Source: Xanthobacteraceae bacterium (GTDB lineage: Bacteria > Pseudomonadota > Alphaproteobacteria > Rhizobiales > Xanthobacteraceae). Taken from it: 39,365 nucleotides of DNA. The number at the start of each line of letters is the position of its first letter. Position 1 is the stretch's first letter. Below are positions 29,888 to 37,773 of this stretch, piece after piece. The stretch is taken from positions 1-39,365 of the forward strand of contig JAIESI010000137.1 in NCBI GenBank assembly GCA_019746135.1, read 5' to 3'. A program made the position numbers and the translations under genes. Below the pieces are notes generated by a model. The model was given only the letters and a program-made list of their open reading frames with translations, ran no database searches and was not told the DNA's origin.

Positions 29888-31513
29888 ATGCGCGTCTTGA
29901 CCACGGTTTGGACTGCGCTTTTCGCGCTCGCATTGGGAAGTCCGGCGGCGCTCGCGCAGAGCGACAGCCGGGAGCCTTACGGCCCGATCACGGCGAGCCC
30001 CACAAAGCCCAAGACCGCAAAGCCCAGCGCCGCCAAGCCCAACCCCGCGCAACCCAACCCGCCTAATGCCGCGCCACAAGCCACAGCCGCGAAACCGCGC
30101 GGGCCGGCACCGGCCGCAGCCGTGGCCAAGAAAGAGACCGCTGCGCCGACCGACGGCAGAGCCGCCAAGGAGAAGCCTTCGAACAAGAAAGACGCCAAAA
30201 AGGACGCGAAGGATTCCAGGCAGAAGAAGGTTGCTTCGACCGACAAGTCCGGGGCCGACGCCGCGTTGAAGCCGCCGGCGATCCGCGACGCCTACATGGC
30301 GCTGCCGCATGCCGAGCGCCTGGCGTTGCAGTTCAATCTCACCTGGACCGGCGACTACCGCGGCCTGGCCGACGGCGAGTTCAGCGACAAGCTCGTCGAG
30401 GCCATGAAGGACTATCAGAAGCGCAACAAGCTCAAGGTCACCGGCCTGCTTTCGCCGGAGGAGCGCACGGCGCTCGCGGCCGCCGTCACGCCGCGGCAGA
30501 GCGAAGCCGGCTGGCGCGTGATCGAGGACCCGGCCACCGGCGCGCGGATCGGCATCCCGTCGAAGTTTGCGACCAGGATCACGACCGGCCCGGCCGGCAC
30601 GCGCTGGAGCTCCGAGCAGGGCCAGCTGCAGATCGAGACGTTCCGCGTCGACACCGGCGCGACGCTCGAAGCGGTGTACGAGCAGCAGAAGGGAATTCCA
30701 CGCCGCCGCCTCACCGCCAACAATCTCGGACCGGACTCGTTCATGCTCGCCGGCATGCAGGGCCTGAAGAAGATGCGCGTCTACGGCTACGCGCGAAACG
30801 GCGAAGTGCGCGGGCTGACGATCCTCTACGACCAGGCGATGGAAGGCACCATGGACCCGCTGGTCGCACCGATCGCCTGGGCCTACCTGCCGTTCCCCCA
30901 GGGCTTCTCGCTGGCCGCCGCGACGGAAGCGCCGCGGCGCAAGGTCGAATACGGCACCGGTATTTTTGTAGCCGCGGAAGGCGCGATGGCCCACGTGCTG
31001 ACCGACCGGCGGCTGATCGAAGGCTGTCAGGTCATCACGCTGCCGGGGCTGGGCCATGCCGAGCGGGTCGCCGAGGACCGCCTCGCGGGCCTGGTGCTGC
31101 TGCGGATCAACGGCGCGTCCAACATCAGCGTTGCGCCGCTTGCGGCGGACAATGCCGCGGGCGCCATCACGCTGGTCGGCGTGGCCGATCCCGCGGCGCA
31201 GGCCGGCGGCGGCGCGGTGTCGTCGGTGAAATCCCGCGTGAGCGCAGCCGGATCGGTTCGGACGCTCGAGCCTTCACCCGCGCCGGGCTTTGCCGGAGCC
31301 GCGGCGTTCGATACGGCAGGACGGCTCGCCGGCATGGCGCAGCTTCCGCCGATGATGACCAGCGGCACCGCCGCGGCCGCGCCGCAAGCCTCGATCGTCG
31401 CAGCCGATGCGATCCGGCGCTTCCTGCAGGAAAGCGGCGCGACCCAAGGAGAGCAAGCCAAGCTCGCCGACAACCATTCCGCCGTCACGCGCGTGATCTG
31501 CGTGCGCAAATAG
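29888..31513 (+). CDS. Secreted peptidoglycan-binding protein with degenerate trypsin-like domain
   Basis: A 541-residue exported protein. The signal peptide covers about 1-24 (VWTALFALALGSPAALAQ). A Pro/Ala/Lys-rich linker (about 25-130, KPNPAQPNPP and KKDAKKDAKD segments) should be extended and strongly basic. A PG_binding_1-like domain follows near 135-185 (FSDKLVEAMKDYQKRNKLKV, TGLLSPEERTAL). The rest resembles an S1C-type protease: GTGIFVAAEGAMAHVLTDRR marks the His-site strand and GFAGAAAF the Ser site, but the expected catalytic His and Ser are Arg and Ala. It is likely a binding or scaffold protein in the periplasm. The ATG at 29888 is preferred over 29876 by the upstream GGGG; both give the same signal peptide. 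It is divergent from moeB. Confidence 0.8.
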   Translation: MRVLTTVWTALFALALGSPAALAQSDSREPYGPITASPTKPKTAKPSAAKPNPAQPNPPNAAPQATAAKPRGPAPAAAVAKKETAAPTDGRAAKEKPSNKKDAKKDAKDSRQKKVASTDKSGADAALKPPAIRDAYMALPHAERLALQFNLTWTGDYRGLADGEFSDKLVEAMKDYQKRNKLKVTGLLSPEERTALAAAVTPRQSEAGWRVIEDPATGARIGIPSKFATRITTGPAGTRWSSEQGQLQIETFRVDTGATLEAVYEQQKGIPRRRLTANNLGPDSFMLAGMQGLKKMRVYGYARNGEVRGLTILYDQAMEGTMDPLVAPIAWAYLPFPQGFSLAAATEAPRRKVEYGTGIFVAAEGAMAHVLTDRRLIEGCQVITLPGLGHAERVAEDRLAGLVLLRINGASNISVAPLAADNAAGAITLVGVADPAAQAGGGAVSSVKSRVSAAGSVRTLEPSPAPGFAGAAAFDTAGRLAGMAQLPPMMTSGTAAAAPQASIVAADAIRRFLQESGATQGEQAKLADNHSAVTRVICVRK

Positions 31514-31650
31514 CGCTCCGCATACGTTGTTTGCGGCACAACCGAACGCTAAGCTGGCTGCGTTTGAAATCAGAAATTTCTGTCAGTGAATACCTGACGG
31601 CGCAAATGCGTCCGGCCAGCGACATATCGATCTCAAAGGGGGATTCCGCC

Positions 31651-32250
31651 ATGTGGGCAAAAGCATCCGCATTAGGCTTGTTTGCGATCGCGCTCGCTTC
31701 GTTCCCGAGCGACGAGCTCTCCGCACAAAGTGCGCTTGAGCAGGCCAAAAAGATTCAATCGCAATCGTCAAACACAACCCGCAGCTCGAACACCACGGAG
31801 CGGTCATCGGGACAGGCGCGCGGCGGCTTCGACACAAGATCGACGACGCCCAATCCGGTCAGCGGACAAACCGCGGCGAAGCCAAGTCCGGTTGGCCAGC
31901 CGATCCGGTCTACGGCCAACAATCCCGGCTACAAGCCGGCCGCGCCGAGCATGCGGACCACCGCGCCGCCTGCGCCGTCGAATCCCAACTACCGGTATGA
32001 CGCCAGCGGCCGCAACCTCAATCCCACCGGCGATGCGCGGGTTGCGAGGGGTATAGACACCTACCGCCAGCCGGTGACTAACAAGCCGGCGCCAGTGACT
32101 CGGACCGCGCCGACGGTCAGCGCACCGTCGCGGCCGACCGTTGCAACGTCGAGACCGGCACCGTCGCCCTTCACGCTGTCATCATCCTCGTCGAGCAGTA
32201 GCAGTTCGAGCAACAGTTCGAGCAGCAGCTCGTCGGCAAAGAAGCGATAG
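31651..32250 (+). CDS. Secreted low-complexity protein with polyserine tail
   Basis: A 199-residue exported protein of unknown function. A signal peptide (about 1-26, ASALGLFAIALASFPSDELS) is followed by a disordered region rich in Ser, Thr, Asn, Pro and Arg: SSNTTRSSNTTERSSGQARG, then TTAPPAPSNPNYRYDASGRN. It ends with a run of 11 serines, one asparagine and 7 more serines, then AKKR. Serine codons are mixed (TCA, TCC, TCG, AGC, AGT), so the run is not a simple repeat slip of one codon. AAAGGGGGA lies about 8 bases before the ATG; a 40-residue upstream extension is unlikely to be translated. It follows the peptidoglycan-binding protein by 137 bp and may act in the same compartment. Such tails are targets for glycosylation in other systems; this is only a suggestion. 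Confidence 0.75.
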   Translation: MWAKASALGLFAIALASFPSDELSAQSALEQAKKIQSQSSNTTRSSNTTERSSGQARGGFDTRSTTPNPVSGQTAAKPSPVGQPIRSTANNPGYKPAAPSMRTTAPPAPSNPNYRYDASGRNLNPTGDARVARGIDTYRQPVTNKPAPVTRTAPTVSAPSRPTVATSRPAPSPFTLSSSSSSSSSSSNSSSSSSSAKKR

Positions 32251-32282
32251 GATCACTTCCGCCGGACGCCTCGCCGACGTTC

Positions 32283-32328
32283 GGCGGCCCGCTGCAAGCG
32301 AGCCCTCAAAGGCTCGCGGCGGGCCGCC
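32283..32328. terminator. Large hairpin between convergent genes
   Basis: GGCGGCCCGC pairs with GCGGGCCGCC (10 bp) and inside it GCGAGCC pairs with GGCTCGC (7 bp) around a CTCAAA loop. It lies between the stops of the polyserine gene and the crotonase gene. There is no T-run, so it may be a bidirectional terminator or a repeat-type palindrome. Confidence 0.6.
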
Positions 32329-32337
32329 TGAAAGCAG

Positions 32338-33111
32338 CTATTTGTTCTTGAACTTCGCCGGCCGTTTCTCGACGAAGGCGGCCATGCCTTCCTTCTGGTC
32401 TTCGGTGGCGAACAGCGCGTGGAACACGCGACGCTCGAAGCGCACGCCTTCGGCCAAGGTCGTCTCGAAGGCGCGGTTGACGCTCTCCTTCGCCGCATAG
32501 ACCGACGGCAGGCCGAAGCCGGCGATGGTTTCGGCGACCTTCATCGCCTCCTCCATCAGCGACGCCGCCGGCACCACGCGCGCGACGAGGCCCGCCCGCT
32601 CCGCCTCCTGGGCATCCATCATGCGGCCGGTGAGAATGAGGTCCATCGCCTTGGCCTTGCCGACCGCGTGGGTGAGCCGCTGCGTGCCGCCGATGCCGGG
32701 GATGACACCGAGCTTGATCTCCGGCTGGCCGAACTTGGCGTTGTCGGCGGCGATGATGATGTCGCACTGCATCGCCATCTCGCAGCCGCCGCCGAGCGCA
32801 AAGCCCGCCACCGCCGCGACCACGGGCTTGCGCGCGCGCGCGATGCGATCCTGGTTGCCGGCGAAGTCGCCGAGATTCACGTCGGCGTAGCTCTTGGTTG
32901 CCATCTCCTTGATGTCGGCACCGGCGGCGAACGCCTTCTCCGAACCGGTGATGAGCAGGCAGCCGATGTTGGCGTCGGCCTCGAACCCATCGATCGCGGC
33001 GTTGAGCTCTTCGACCAGCGCGGCATTGAGCGCGTTGAGCGCAGTCGGCCGGTTGAAGCGGATGATGCCGACGCGGCCTTTGGTTTCGGCGATGATGTTC
33101 TGATAGCTCAT
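32338..33111 (-). CDS. Enoyl-CoA hydratase (crotonase family)
   Basis: A 257-residue crotonase that hydrates trans-2-enoyl-CoA to 3-hydroxyacyl-CoA in beta-oxidation. The oxyanion-hole segments are [11 protein letters not shown] and [15 protein letters not shown]; the two catalytic glutamates are in GCEMAMQ (near residue 112) and [13 protein letters not shown] (near 132). Sequence and length closely follow short-chain enoyl-CoA hydratases (EchA/FadB1 type). The start [17 protein letters not shown] is family-typical with GGAG upstream. In many alphaproteobacteria a gene of this kind lies next to mutM near the replication origin, as here. Confidence 0.93.
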   Translation of the reverse strand: MSYQNIIAETKGRVGIIRFNRPTALNALNAALVEELNAAIDGFEADANIGCLLITGSEKAFAAGADIKEMATKSYADVNLGDFAGNQDRIARARKPVVAAVAGFALGGGCEMAMQCDIIIAADNAKFGQPEIKLGVIPGIGGTQRLTHAVGKAKAMDLILTGRMMDAQEAERAGLVARVVPAASLMEEAMKVAETIAGFGLPSVYAAKESVNRAFETTLAEGVRFERRVFHALFATEDQKEGMAAFVEKRPAKFKNK

Positions 33112-33146
33112 GCGGCGCTCCTTGGCTTTTCTGCTCTCACATTTCG

Positions 33147-33270
33147 CTAGAGCACGTCCCGTTCCAATGGAACGGGGCGTGCTCTAGATTCTTTAGTTGG
33201 CGCATGTCCTTTTCGGAAAACCGGTGTCCACCCCGGATCACGTCCGGGGCAGGCTTTTTCCGGGACATGC
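33147..33270. repeat. Rhizobiales-type intergenic palindromic element (copy 2)
   Basis: A near-perfect 41-bp palindrome (33147-33187; arms CTAGAGCACG...CGTGCTCTAG with one G-T mismatch) is followed by a second hairpin (33202-33270) whose ends pair GCATGTCC with GGACATGC and whose inner arms pair ACCCCGG with CCGGGG. The outer CTAGAGC is shared with copy 1 at 25825. Confidence 0.8.
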
Positions 33271-33362
33271 GATAACAATAACAGGGCCTTGCCGGGCGGA
33301 ACCAGATCGCCGGCAGCGCCGTTATAGGGGCTCCCGCTGAGGAATGTTGAGGGAGATGCCTT

Positions 33363-33617
33363 ATGCGCAAGACCTTGGTCGGAATTGCCGTTGTCGCCAC
33401 GCTTTCGCTGTCTTCCGCGGCGAACGCAGGCCCGCGCGACTCGACGGTTTCGGGCGCTGCCATCGGCGCGGGCACCGGCTTGCTGGTGGCCGGACCGGTG
33501 GGCGCGGTTGCAGGCGGCCTGATCGGCGCGACGGTCGGCGGGCCGACCGGCCGGCCGCATCGCCGCTGCTGGACCGAGTTCAACGGCGTGCGCCGCTGCA
33601 AGTATTATCGCTGGTGA
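33363..33617 (+). CDS. Small exported glycine-zipper protein
   Basis: An 84-residue protein with a signal peptide (about 1-22, TLVGIAVVATLSLSSAANA) and a Gly/Ala-rich hydrophobic segment with GxxxG spacing (AAIGAGTGLLVAGPVGAVAG). After it comes a basic, Cys-containing tail, GRPHRRCWTEFNGVRRCKYY. The family is common in Hyphomicrobiales as short 'glycine zipper' proteins of unknown function; the hydrophobic segment would allow membrane insertion or oligomerisation. The two cysteines could form a disulfide in the periplasm. GAGGGAG precedes the ATG by 6 bases. It is a single gene bounded by a repeat upstream and a strong terminator downstream. Confidence 0.85.
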   Translation: MRKTLVGIAVVATLSLSSAANAGPRDSTVSGAAIGAGTGLLVAGPVGAVAGGLIGATVGGPTGRPHRRCWTEFNGVRRCKYYRW

Positions 33618-33635
33618 AGAGAAGCCATCGTGCGA

Positions 33636-33667
33636 CGAACAAGCCCGGCCCGTGCCGGGCTTGTTCG
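33636..33667. terminator. Intrinsic terminator between convergent genes
   Basis: A perfect 14-bp stem, CGAACAAGCCCGGC-CCGT-GCCGGGCTTGTTCG, 18 bp after the glycine-zipper gene and 15 bp from the convergent mutM stop, so it can serve both. Confidence 0.85.
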
Positions 33668-33682
33668 TTGACCGCCAAGCGG

Positions 33683-34564
33683 TCACTTCTGACAGACCGG
33701 ACAGAAGAACGTCGAGCGGCCGCCCTGCACGATCCGCTTGATGGTGCCACTGCAGCCGCGCGTCGGGCACGGCTTGCCCTCGCGGTCATAGACGCGGAAG
33801 CGGTGCTGGAAATAGCCGAGGTCGCCGTTGGTCTGCCGGTGGTCGCGCAAGGACGAGCCGCCGGCCTCGATGGCGTCGGCCAGCACCGCCTTGATCGAGT
33901 CGACCAGCAAGACCGTGCGCTCCTGCGGCGCGCCCGCACGCGTGGCAAGCGTCGACGCCACGCGGCGCGGCGAAATCCGCGAACGGTTGAGCGCCTCGCA
34001 GACATAAATATTGCCGAGCCCGGCGACGATGCGCTGGTCGAGCAGCGCCGCCTTGACGCTGGTCCTCTTGCCGGCGCAGGCCTGCGCCAGCATGGCCGCG
34101 TCGAACTCGTTTCCCAACGGCTCCGGCCCGAGCGAACGCAGCAGCGGCTCATCTTCGATTTTGCTGCGCGGAAACAGCTTCATGCTGCCGAAGCGCCGCG
34201 GATCGTTGAATGCGATCGTCACGCCCGACGACATGCGGAACACGACGTGGTCATGGGTGCCGTAGTCCGAGCGCTGATAGTGAAACAGCCCCGGCGTTTT
34301 CGCCTCGCCGTCGCGGACGACGCGGAACGAGCCCGACATGCCGAGATGCATCAGCAGCACATCGCCCGACGACAAATCCGCGAGCAAGTACTTCGCCCGC
34401 CGCCCGAGGCCCACCACCGTCTGCCCCTTCAGCCGCGCCACGAAATCCTTCGGCAGCGGCCAGCGCAGGTCACCACGATGCGCGACCACCGCCTCGAAGC
34501 GCGCATCCTCCATCGCGGGAGCAAGCCCGCGGCGCACGGTCTCGACTTCAGGAAGCTCGGGCAT
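33683..34564 (-). CDS. mutM: Formamidopyrimidine-DNA glycosylase MutM (Fpg)
   Basis: A 293-residue base-excision repair enzyme that removes 8-oxoguanine and formamidopyrimidines and cuts the abasic strand. The catalytic N-terminus [13 protein letters not shown] (Pro2, Glu3) is intact, as are the lysine loop GRRAKYLL, the H2TH region [17 protein letters not shown], and the C-terminal zinc finger Cys266-X4-Cys271-X16-Cys288-X2-Cys291. The length is slightly above the usual 270, from a longer loop near residues 100-115. It lies 4 bp after the VOC protein gene on the same strand and is divergent from ubiE across that gene. Confidence 0.97.
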   Translation of the reverse strand: MPELPEVETVRRGLAPAMEDARFEAVVAHRGDLRWPLPKDFVARLKGQTVVGLGRRAKYLLADLSSGDVLLMHLGMSGSFRVVRDGEAKTPGLFHYQRSDYGTHDHVVFRMSSGVTIAFNDPRRFGSMKLFPRSKIEDEPLLRSLGPEPLGNEFDAAMLAQACAGKRTSVKAALLDQRIVAGLGNIYVCEALNRSRISPRRVASTLATRAGAPQERTVLLVDSIKAVLADAIEAGGSSLRDHRQTNGDLGYFQHRFRVYDREGKPCPTRGCSGTIKRIVQGGRSTFFCPVCQK

Positions 34565-34568
34565 CGCG

Positions 34569-34952
34569 CTATCCGTTCGATTTCTCGATCGGCTCGGAGA
34601 ACCGGATGCGATTGCCGAACGGATCGATCACGGTGACCTGCAGCATACCCCATTCCATCCGTTCCAGGCCCGGACGGTTGTGGCGGTAGTTCTTGGCAAT
34701 CAGCTCGCGGTGCAGCTCCTCGATGCCCTTCATATAGACCAGCGCCACCGAGCCCGGCGTGGCGTCGCCGTGATGCTCGCTCAGATGCAGCACCAGATTG
34801 CCGCGCGACACCTGCATGTAGACCGGCGCATCCGGCTCGAAGCGGTGCTCCCAATCCACCTGGCAGCCGAGAAAGCCGATATAGAACTCACGCGCCTTCT
34901 CCAGCGAGAAGATCCGGAAGGTGGGTACGACCTTGGCAAATTCCACGACCAT
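34569..34952 (-). CDS. Glyoxalase/bleomycin-resistance (VOC) family protein
   Basis: A 127-residue VOC-fold protein. The two beta-alpha-beta-beta-beta modules are seen as [20 protein letters not shown] and [20 protein letters not shown]. The segment [20 protein letters not shown], with His near residue 69, and the closing Asp/Glu positions could form the metal site, but the enzyme class is not determined; bleomycin-binding-type proteins look similar. The start at 34952 ([12 protein letters not shown]) has GAGGGAAAG upstream; a longer frame extends across the ubiE promoter and is unlikely. Only 4 bp separate it from mutM, so the two form an operon. A role in detoxification alongside DNA repair is plausible but unproven. 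Confidence 0.82.
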   Translation of the reverse strand: MVVEFAKVVPTFRIFSLEKAREFYIGFLGCQVDWEHRFEPDAPVYMQVSRGNLVLHLSEHHGDATPGSVALVYMKGIEELHRELIAKNYRHNRPGLERMEWGMLQVTVIDPFGNRIRFSEPIEKSNG

Positions 34953-35052
34953 CGGCTCTTTCCCTCGCGCGCGCGCTCCATTAACTGATCGGGGCGGGCC
35001 TTTGTAGCGTCCGGCGACGGGCCGCGCTATCGTCGGCCGGACAGGATCGAGC

Positions 35053-35808
35053 ATGGCCAAGAGCACTGAAAACCAAGCCGATTTCGGCTATCGCCGGGTG
35101 CCGCTTGCCGACAAGCAGGGGCTGGTGGACGACGTGTTTCATTCGGTCGCCCGCCGCTACGACCTGATGAACGACCTGATGTCGGGCGGCCTGCACCGCG
35201 CCTGGAAGGACGCCCTGGTCACCGCGGTCAATCCGTCGAAGAGCAGGCCGTTTGCCGTCCTCGACCTCGCCGGCGGCACCGGCGACGTGGCGTTCCGCAT
35301 CGCCGCGAAGGGCGGCAAGGGCACGCGCGTCACCGTCGCCGACATCAACGCCGAGATGCTCGCGGTCGGCCGCGAGCGGGCGGAAAAGGCCGGCCACGCG
35401 GTCGCGTTCATGGAGGCCAATGCGGAGAAGCTGCCGTTCGCCGACAAGAGCTTCGACGCGGTCACCATCGCCTTCGGCATCCGCAACGTGCCGCGTATCG
35501 ACGTGGCGCTCGGCGAAATCCACCGCGTGCTGAAGACCGGCGGGCACTTCCTCTGCCTGGAGTTTTCTTCCGTCGACGTGCCGGGTCTCGACCGCCTCTA
35601 CGATCTCTACTCGTTCAACGTCATCCCGCAGATCGGCCGTGCCGTGACCGGCGACGCCGAGGCCTACAAATATCTCGTCGAGTCGATCCGCAAGTTTCCC
35701 CAGCCCGCGAAATTCGCCGACATGATCCGCGGCGCGGGCTTCCGCCGCGTCACGTTCACGCGGCTGACCGGCGGCGTGGTCGCGCTGCACTCCGGCTGGC
35801 GATTGTGA
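35053..35808 (+). CDS. ubiE: Demethylmenaquinone/2-methoxy-6-polyprenylbenzoquinol methyltransferase UbiE
   Basis: A 251-residue SAM-dependent C-methyltransferase of ubiquinone (and menaquinone) synthesis. Family blocks are clear: [20 protein letters not shown] near residue 25, SAM motif [16 protein letters not shown] near 69, [20 protein letters not shown] near 126, and the closing [16 protein letters not shown] lies 7 bases before the ATG. It is the first gene of a ubiE-ubiB pair, with a palindromic element in the 196-bp gap before ubiB, and it is divergent from the VOC-mutM operon across 100 bp. Confidence 0.97.
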   Translation: MAKSTENQADFGYRRVPLADKQGLVDDVFHSVARRYDLMNDLMSGGLHRAWKDALVTAVNPSKSRPFAVLDLAGGTGDVAFRIAAKGGKGTRVTVADINAEMLAVGRERAEKAGHAVAFMEANAEKLPFADKSFDAVTIAFGIRNVPRIDVALGEIHRVLKTGGHFLCLEFSSVDVPGLDRLYDLYSFNVIPQIGRAVTGDAEAYKYLVESIRKFPQPAKFADMIRGAGFRRVTFTRLTGGVVALHSGWRL

Positions 35809-35832
35809 TAGGGCGCGCCGCATCGTTTCCGT

Positions 35833-35989
35833 GTCCCGAGCGCAGCGCAGCACAAGCGAAGCGCAGTGGTGCGCTGCCGACCCGGGACCCCGGTTTGCAA
35901 GAAAGCTGGGCCCCGGATCTGCGGCGCACCGCCATCAGTGCGTTTACGCGCGTCTTTGACGCGCTATGGCGCTGCGCCGCGTCCGGGGC
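35833..35989. repeat. Composite palindromic element between ubiE and ubiB
   Basis: Two imperfect inverted repeats stand side by side. The first pairs GTCCCGAGCGCAGCGCA with TGCGCTGCCGACCCGGGAC (35833-35888). The second pairs GCCCCGGA..GCGGCGCA with TGCGCCGC.TCCGGGGC (35910-35989). This resembles repeats found across Bradyrhizobium-type genomes. Its right arm overlaps the first codons of the longest ubiB frame. Confidence 0.7.
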
Positions 35990-36004
35990 ACGAGGCTTCG
36001 CCTC

Positions 36005-37567
36005 GTGATCTCCGCGCTCTCCCATCTCGCCCGCCTTGCCCGCGCAGGCTTCGTGTTCGCGCGCGAGGGTGTGCTGGGTATTCCCTATCCGGTGCCGCTG
36101 CCGTGGTCGGCGAAGCTGGCGGTCAAGCTCGCCCGGCTGATCGAGCGACCGACCGGAACCAGCGCCGAGCACCGGCTGTCGACCGCGCTCGGCCGGCTTG
36201 GACCGGCCTATGTCAAGCTCGGCCAGTTCCTGGCGACACGTCCCGACGTGGTCGGCGTAACGCTCGCGCGCGACCTGGAGTCGCTGCAGGACAAGATGCC
36301 GCCGTTTCCGCAGGCCGAAGCCGAGGCCGTGGTGCAGACTTCGCTCGGCAAGCCGCCGCGCGAGGCCTACACCACATTCGGTCCGGCCGTCGCAGCGGCC
36401 TCGATTGCCCAGGTGCATCGCGCGGAACTGACCACGGCCGACGGCCGCAAGCCGGTCGCGGTGAAGGTGCTGCGCCCGGATGTCGAGCGGCGCTTCCGCA
36501 CCGACGTCGACGCTTTCAGCTTCGTCGCGTACTACGGCGAGAAATTCTCGGCGGAGGCGCGACGGCTGCGCCTGATCGAGACTGTCAACACGCTGCGCCG
36601 CTCGGTTGCGATCGAGATGGATTTGCGGCTCGAGGCGGCGGCGCTCTCCGAGATGGCCGAGAACACCAAGGCCGACCCGGACTTCCGCGTGCCGGCGGTC
36701 GACTGGGACCGCACCGCCAAGGACGTGCTGACGCTGGAATGGATCGACGGCACGCCGCTGAACGACCGCGCCCGGCTCGAGACGCTGGGCCTCGACCTGA
36801 AGAAGCTCGCCGCGGCGGTGATCCAGACCTTCCTGCGCCATGCGCTGCGCGACGGGTTCTTCCACGCCGACATGCACCCCGGCAATCTGTTCGTGGACGG
36901 CGAAGGCAAGCTCACCGCGGTCGATTTCGGCATCATGGGCCGGCTCGGCCCCAAGGAGCGGCGCTTCCTCGCCGAGATCCTCTACGGCTTCATCACCCGC
37001 AACTACCGCCGCACCGCCGAGGTGCACTTCGAGGCGGGCTACGTGCCGCCCAAGCACTCGGTGGACGATTTCGCCCAGGCGATCCGCGCGATCGGCGAGC
37101 CGATCCACAACCGCACCGCCGAAGACATCTCGATGGCGAAGCTTTTGACGCTGCTGTTCGAGGTGACCAGCCTGTTCGACATGCGGACGCGGCCGGAGCT
37201 GCTGCTGCTGCAAAAGACCATGGTGGTGGTCGAAGGCGTGGCGCGCTCGCTCGATCCCAGGCTCGACATGTGGAGCGTGTCCGAGCCCGTGGTCCGCGAA
37301 TGGATGGAGCGGCATCTCGGCCCCGCCGGCCGCCTCGAGGACGCGGCGAAGGACGCGACGAGCTTCCTCGCCGGGGTTCCCTCGCTGATGTCGCGCGGCG
37401 CGGTGCTGGTCGAGCAGCTCGACGCCATCACCCGCGACGGCCTCGTGCTGGCGCCTGAAACCGTCACCGCCATCGGCCAGGCCGAGGCCCGGCGCAATCG
37501 CTGGACCGCGATCGCGCTCTGGGCGATCGCGCTGCTGCTCGCATGGATTGTGTGGCGGACATTCTGA
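36005..37567 (+). CDS. ubiB: UbiB, ABC1/ADCK-family atypical kinase for ubiquinone synthesis
   Basis: A protein of about 520 residues needed for ubiquinone biosynthesis. Characteristic motifs are the KxGQ block AYVKLGQFLATRPDVVG, the alanine-rich loop AAASIAQVHRAEL, the lysine strand AVKVLRPDV, the catalytic FFHADMHPGNLFVDG and the DFG equivalent AVDFGIMGRLG. A C-terminal hydrophobic helix (TAIALWAIALLLAWIVWRTF) anchors it to the inner membrane; only one such helix is obvious rather than the usual two. The frame is open from an ATG at 35966, but those 13 codons lie in a palindromic repeat. I therefore prefer the GTG at 36005 (VISALSHLARLARAGF), preceded by ACGAGG. It follows ubiE on the same strand. 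Confidence 0.92.
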   Translation: MISALSHLARLARAGFVFAREGVLGIPYPVPLPWSAKLAVKLARLIERPTGTSAEHRLSTALGRLGPAYVKLGQFLATRPDVVGVTLARDLESLQDKMPPFPQAEAEAVVQTSLGKPPREAYTTFGPAVAAASIAQVHRAELTTADGRKPVAVKVLRPDVERRFRTDVDAFSFVAYYGEKFSAEARRLRLIETVNTLRRSVAIEMDLRLEAAALSEMAENTKADPDFRVPAVDWDRTAKDVLTLEWIDGTPLNDRARLETLGLDLKKLAAAVIQTFLRHALRDGFFHADMHPGNLFVDGEGKLTAVDFGIMGRLGPKERRFLAEILYGFITRNYRRTAEVHFEAGYVPPKHSVDDFAQAIRAIGEPIHNRTAEDISMAKLLTLLFEVTSLFDMRTRPELLLLQKTMVVVEGVARSLDPRLDMWSVSEPVVREWMERHLGPAGRLEDAAKDATSFLAGVPSLMSRGAVLVEQLDAITRDGLVLAPETVTAIGQAEARRNRWTAIALWAIALLLAWIVWRTF

Positions 37568-37621
37568 CGCTTGTGATTTTTTGACGCACGACTTCCGCGG
37601 CCTCATGGCGAGCGGCGCGCA

Positions 37622-37645
37622 ATTCACATTCGCTGCAATGTGAAT
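37622..37645. promoter_or_regulatory. Perfect inverted repeat upstream of mipZ
   Basis: ATTCACATT-CGCTGC-AATGTGAAT has 9-bp perfect arms and a 6-bp spacer. It lies 55 bp after ubiB and 128 bp before mipZ. It is AT-rich and not followed by a T-run, so an operator is more likely than a terminator. Confidence 0.5.
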
Positions 37646-37773
37646 CCGTACGGCAACACCTGCGACGACAAATGCTTCCGCCGCATTGCACCCCGCGGCC
37701 TTCATCGTTGCGGTTCCATGTCGAATCAGAGCTAGTGATGAGCAGGGCAAATCCAGACAATCGAGGAGCTCGC

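Noticed and set aside
37672..37773. N-terminal extension of MipZ
   Set aside because: The internal ATG at 37774 has an ideal GAGGAG and gives the family's short N-terminus before the P-loop.
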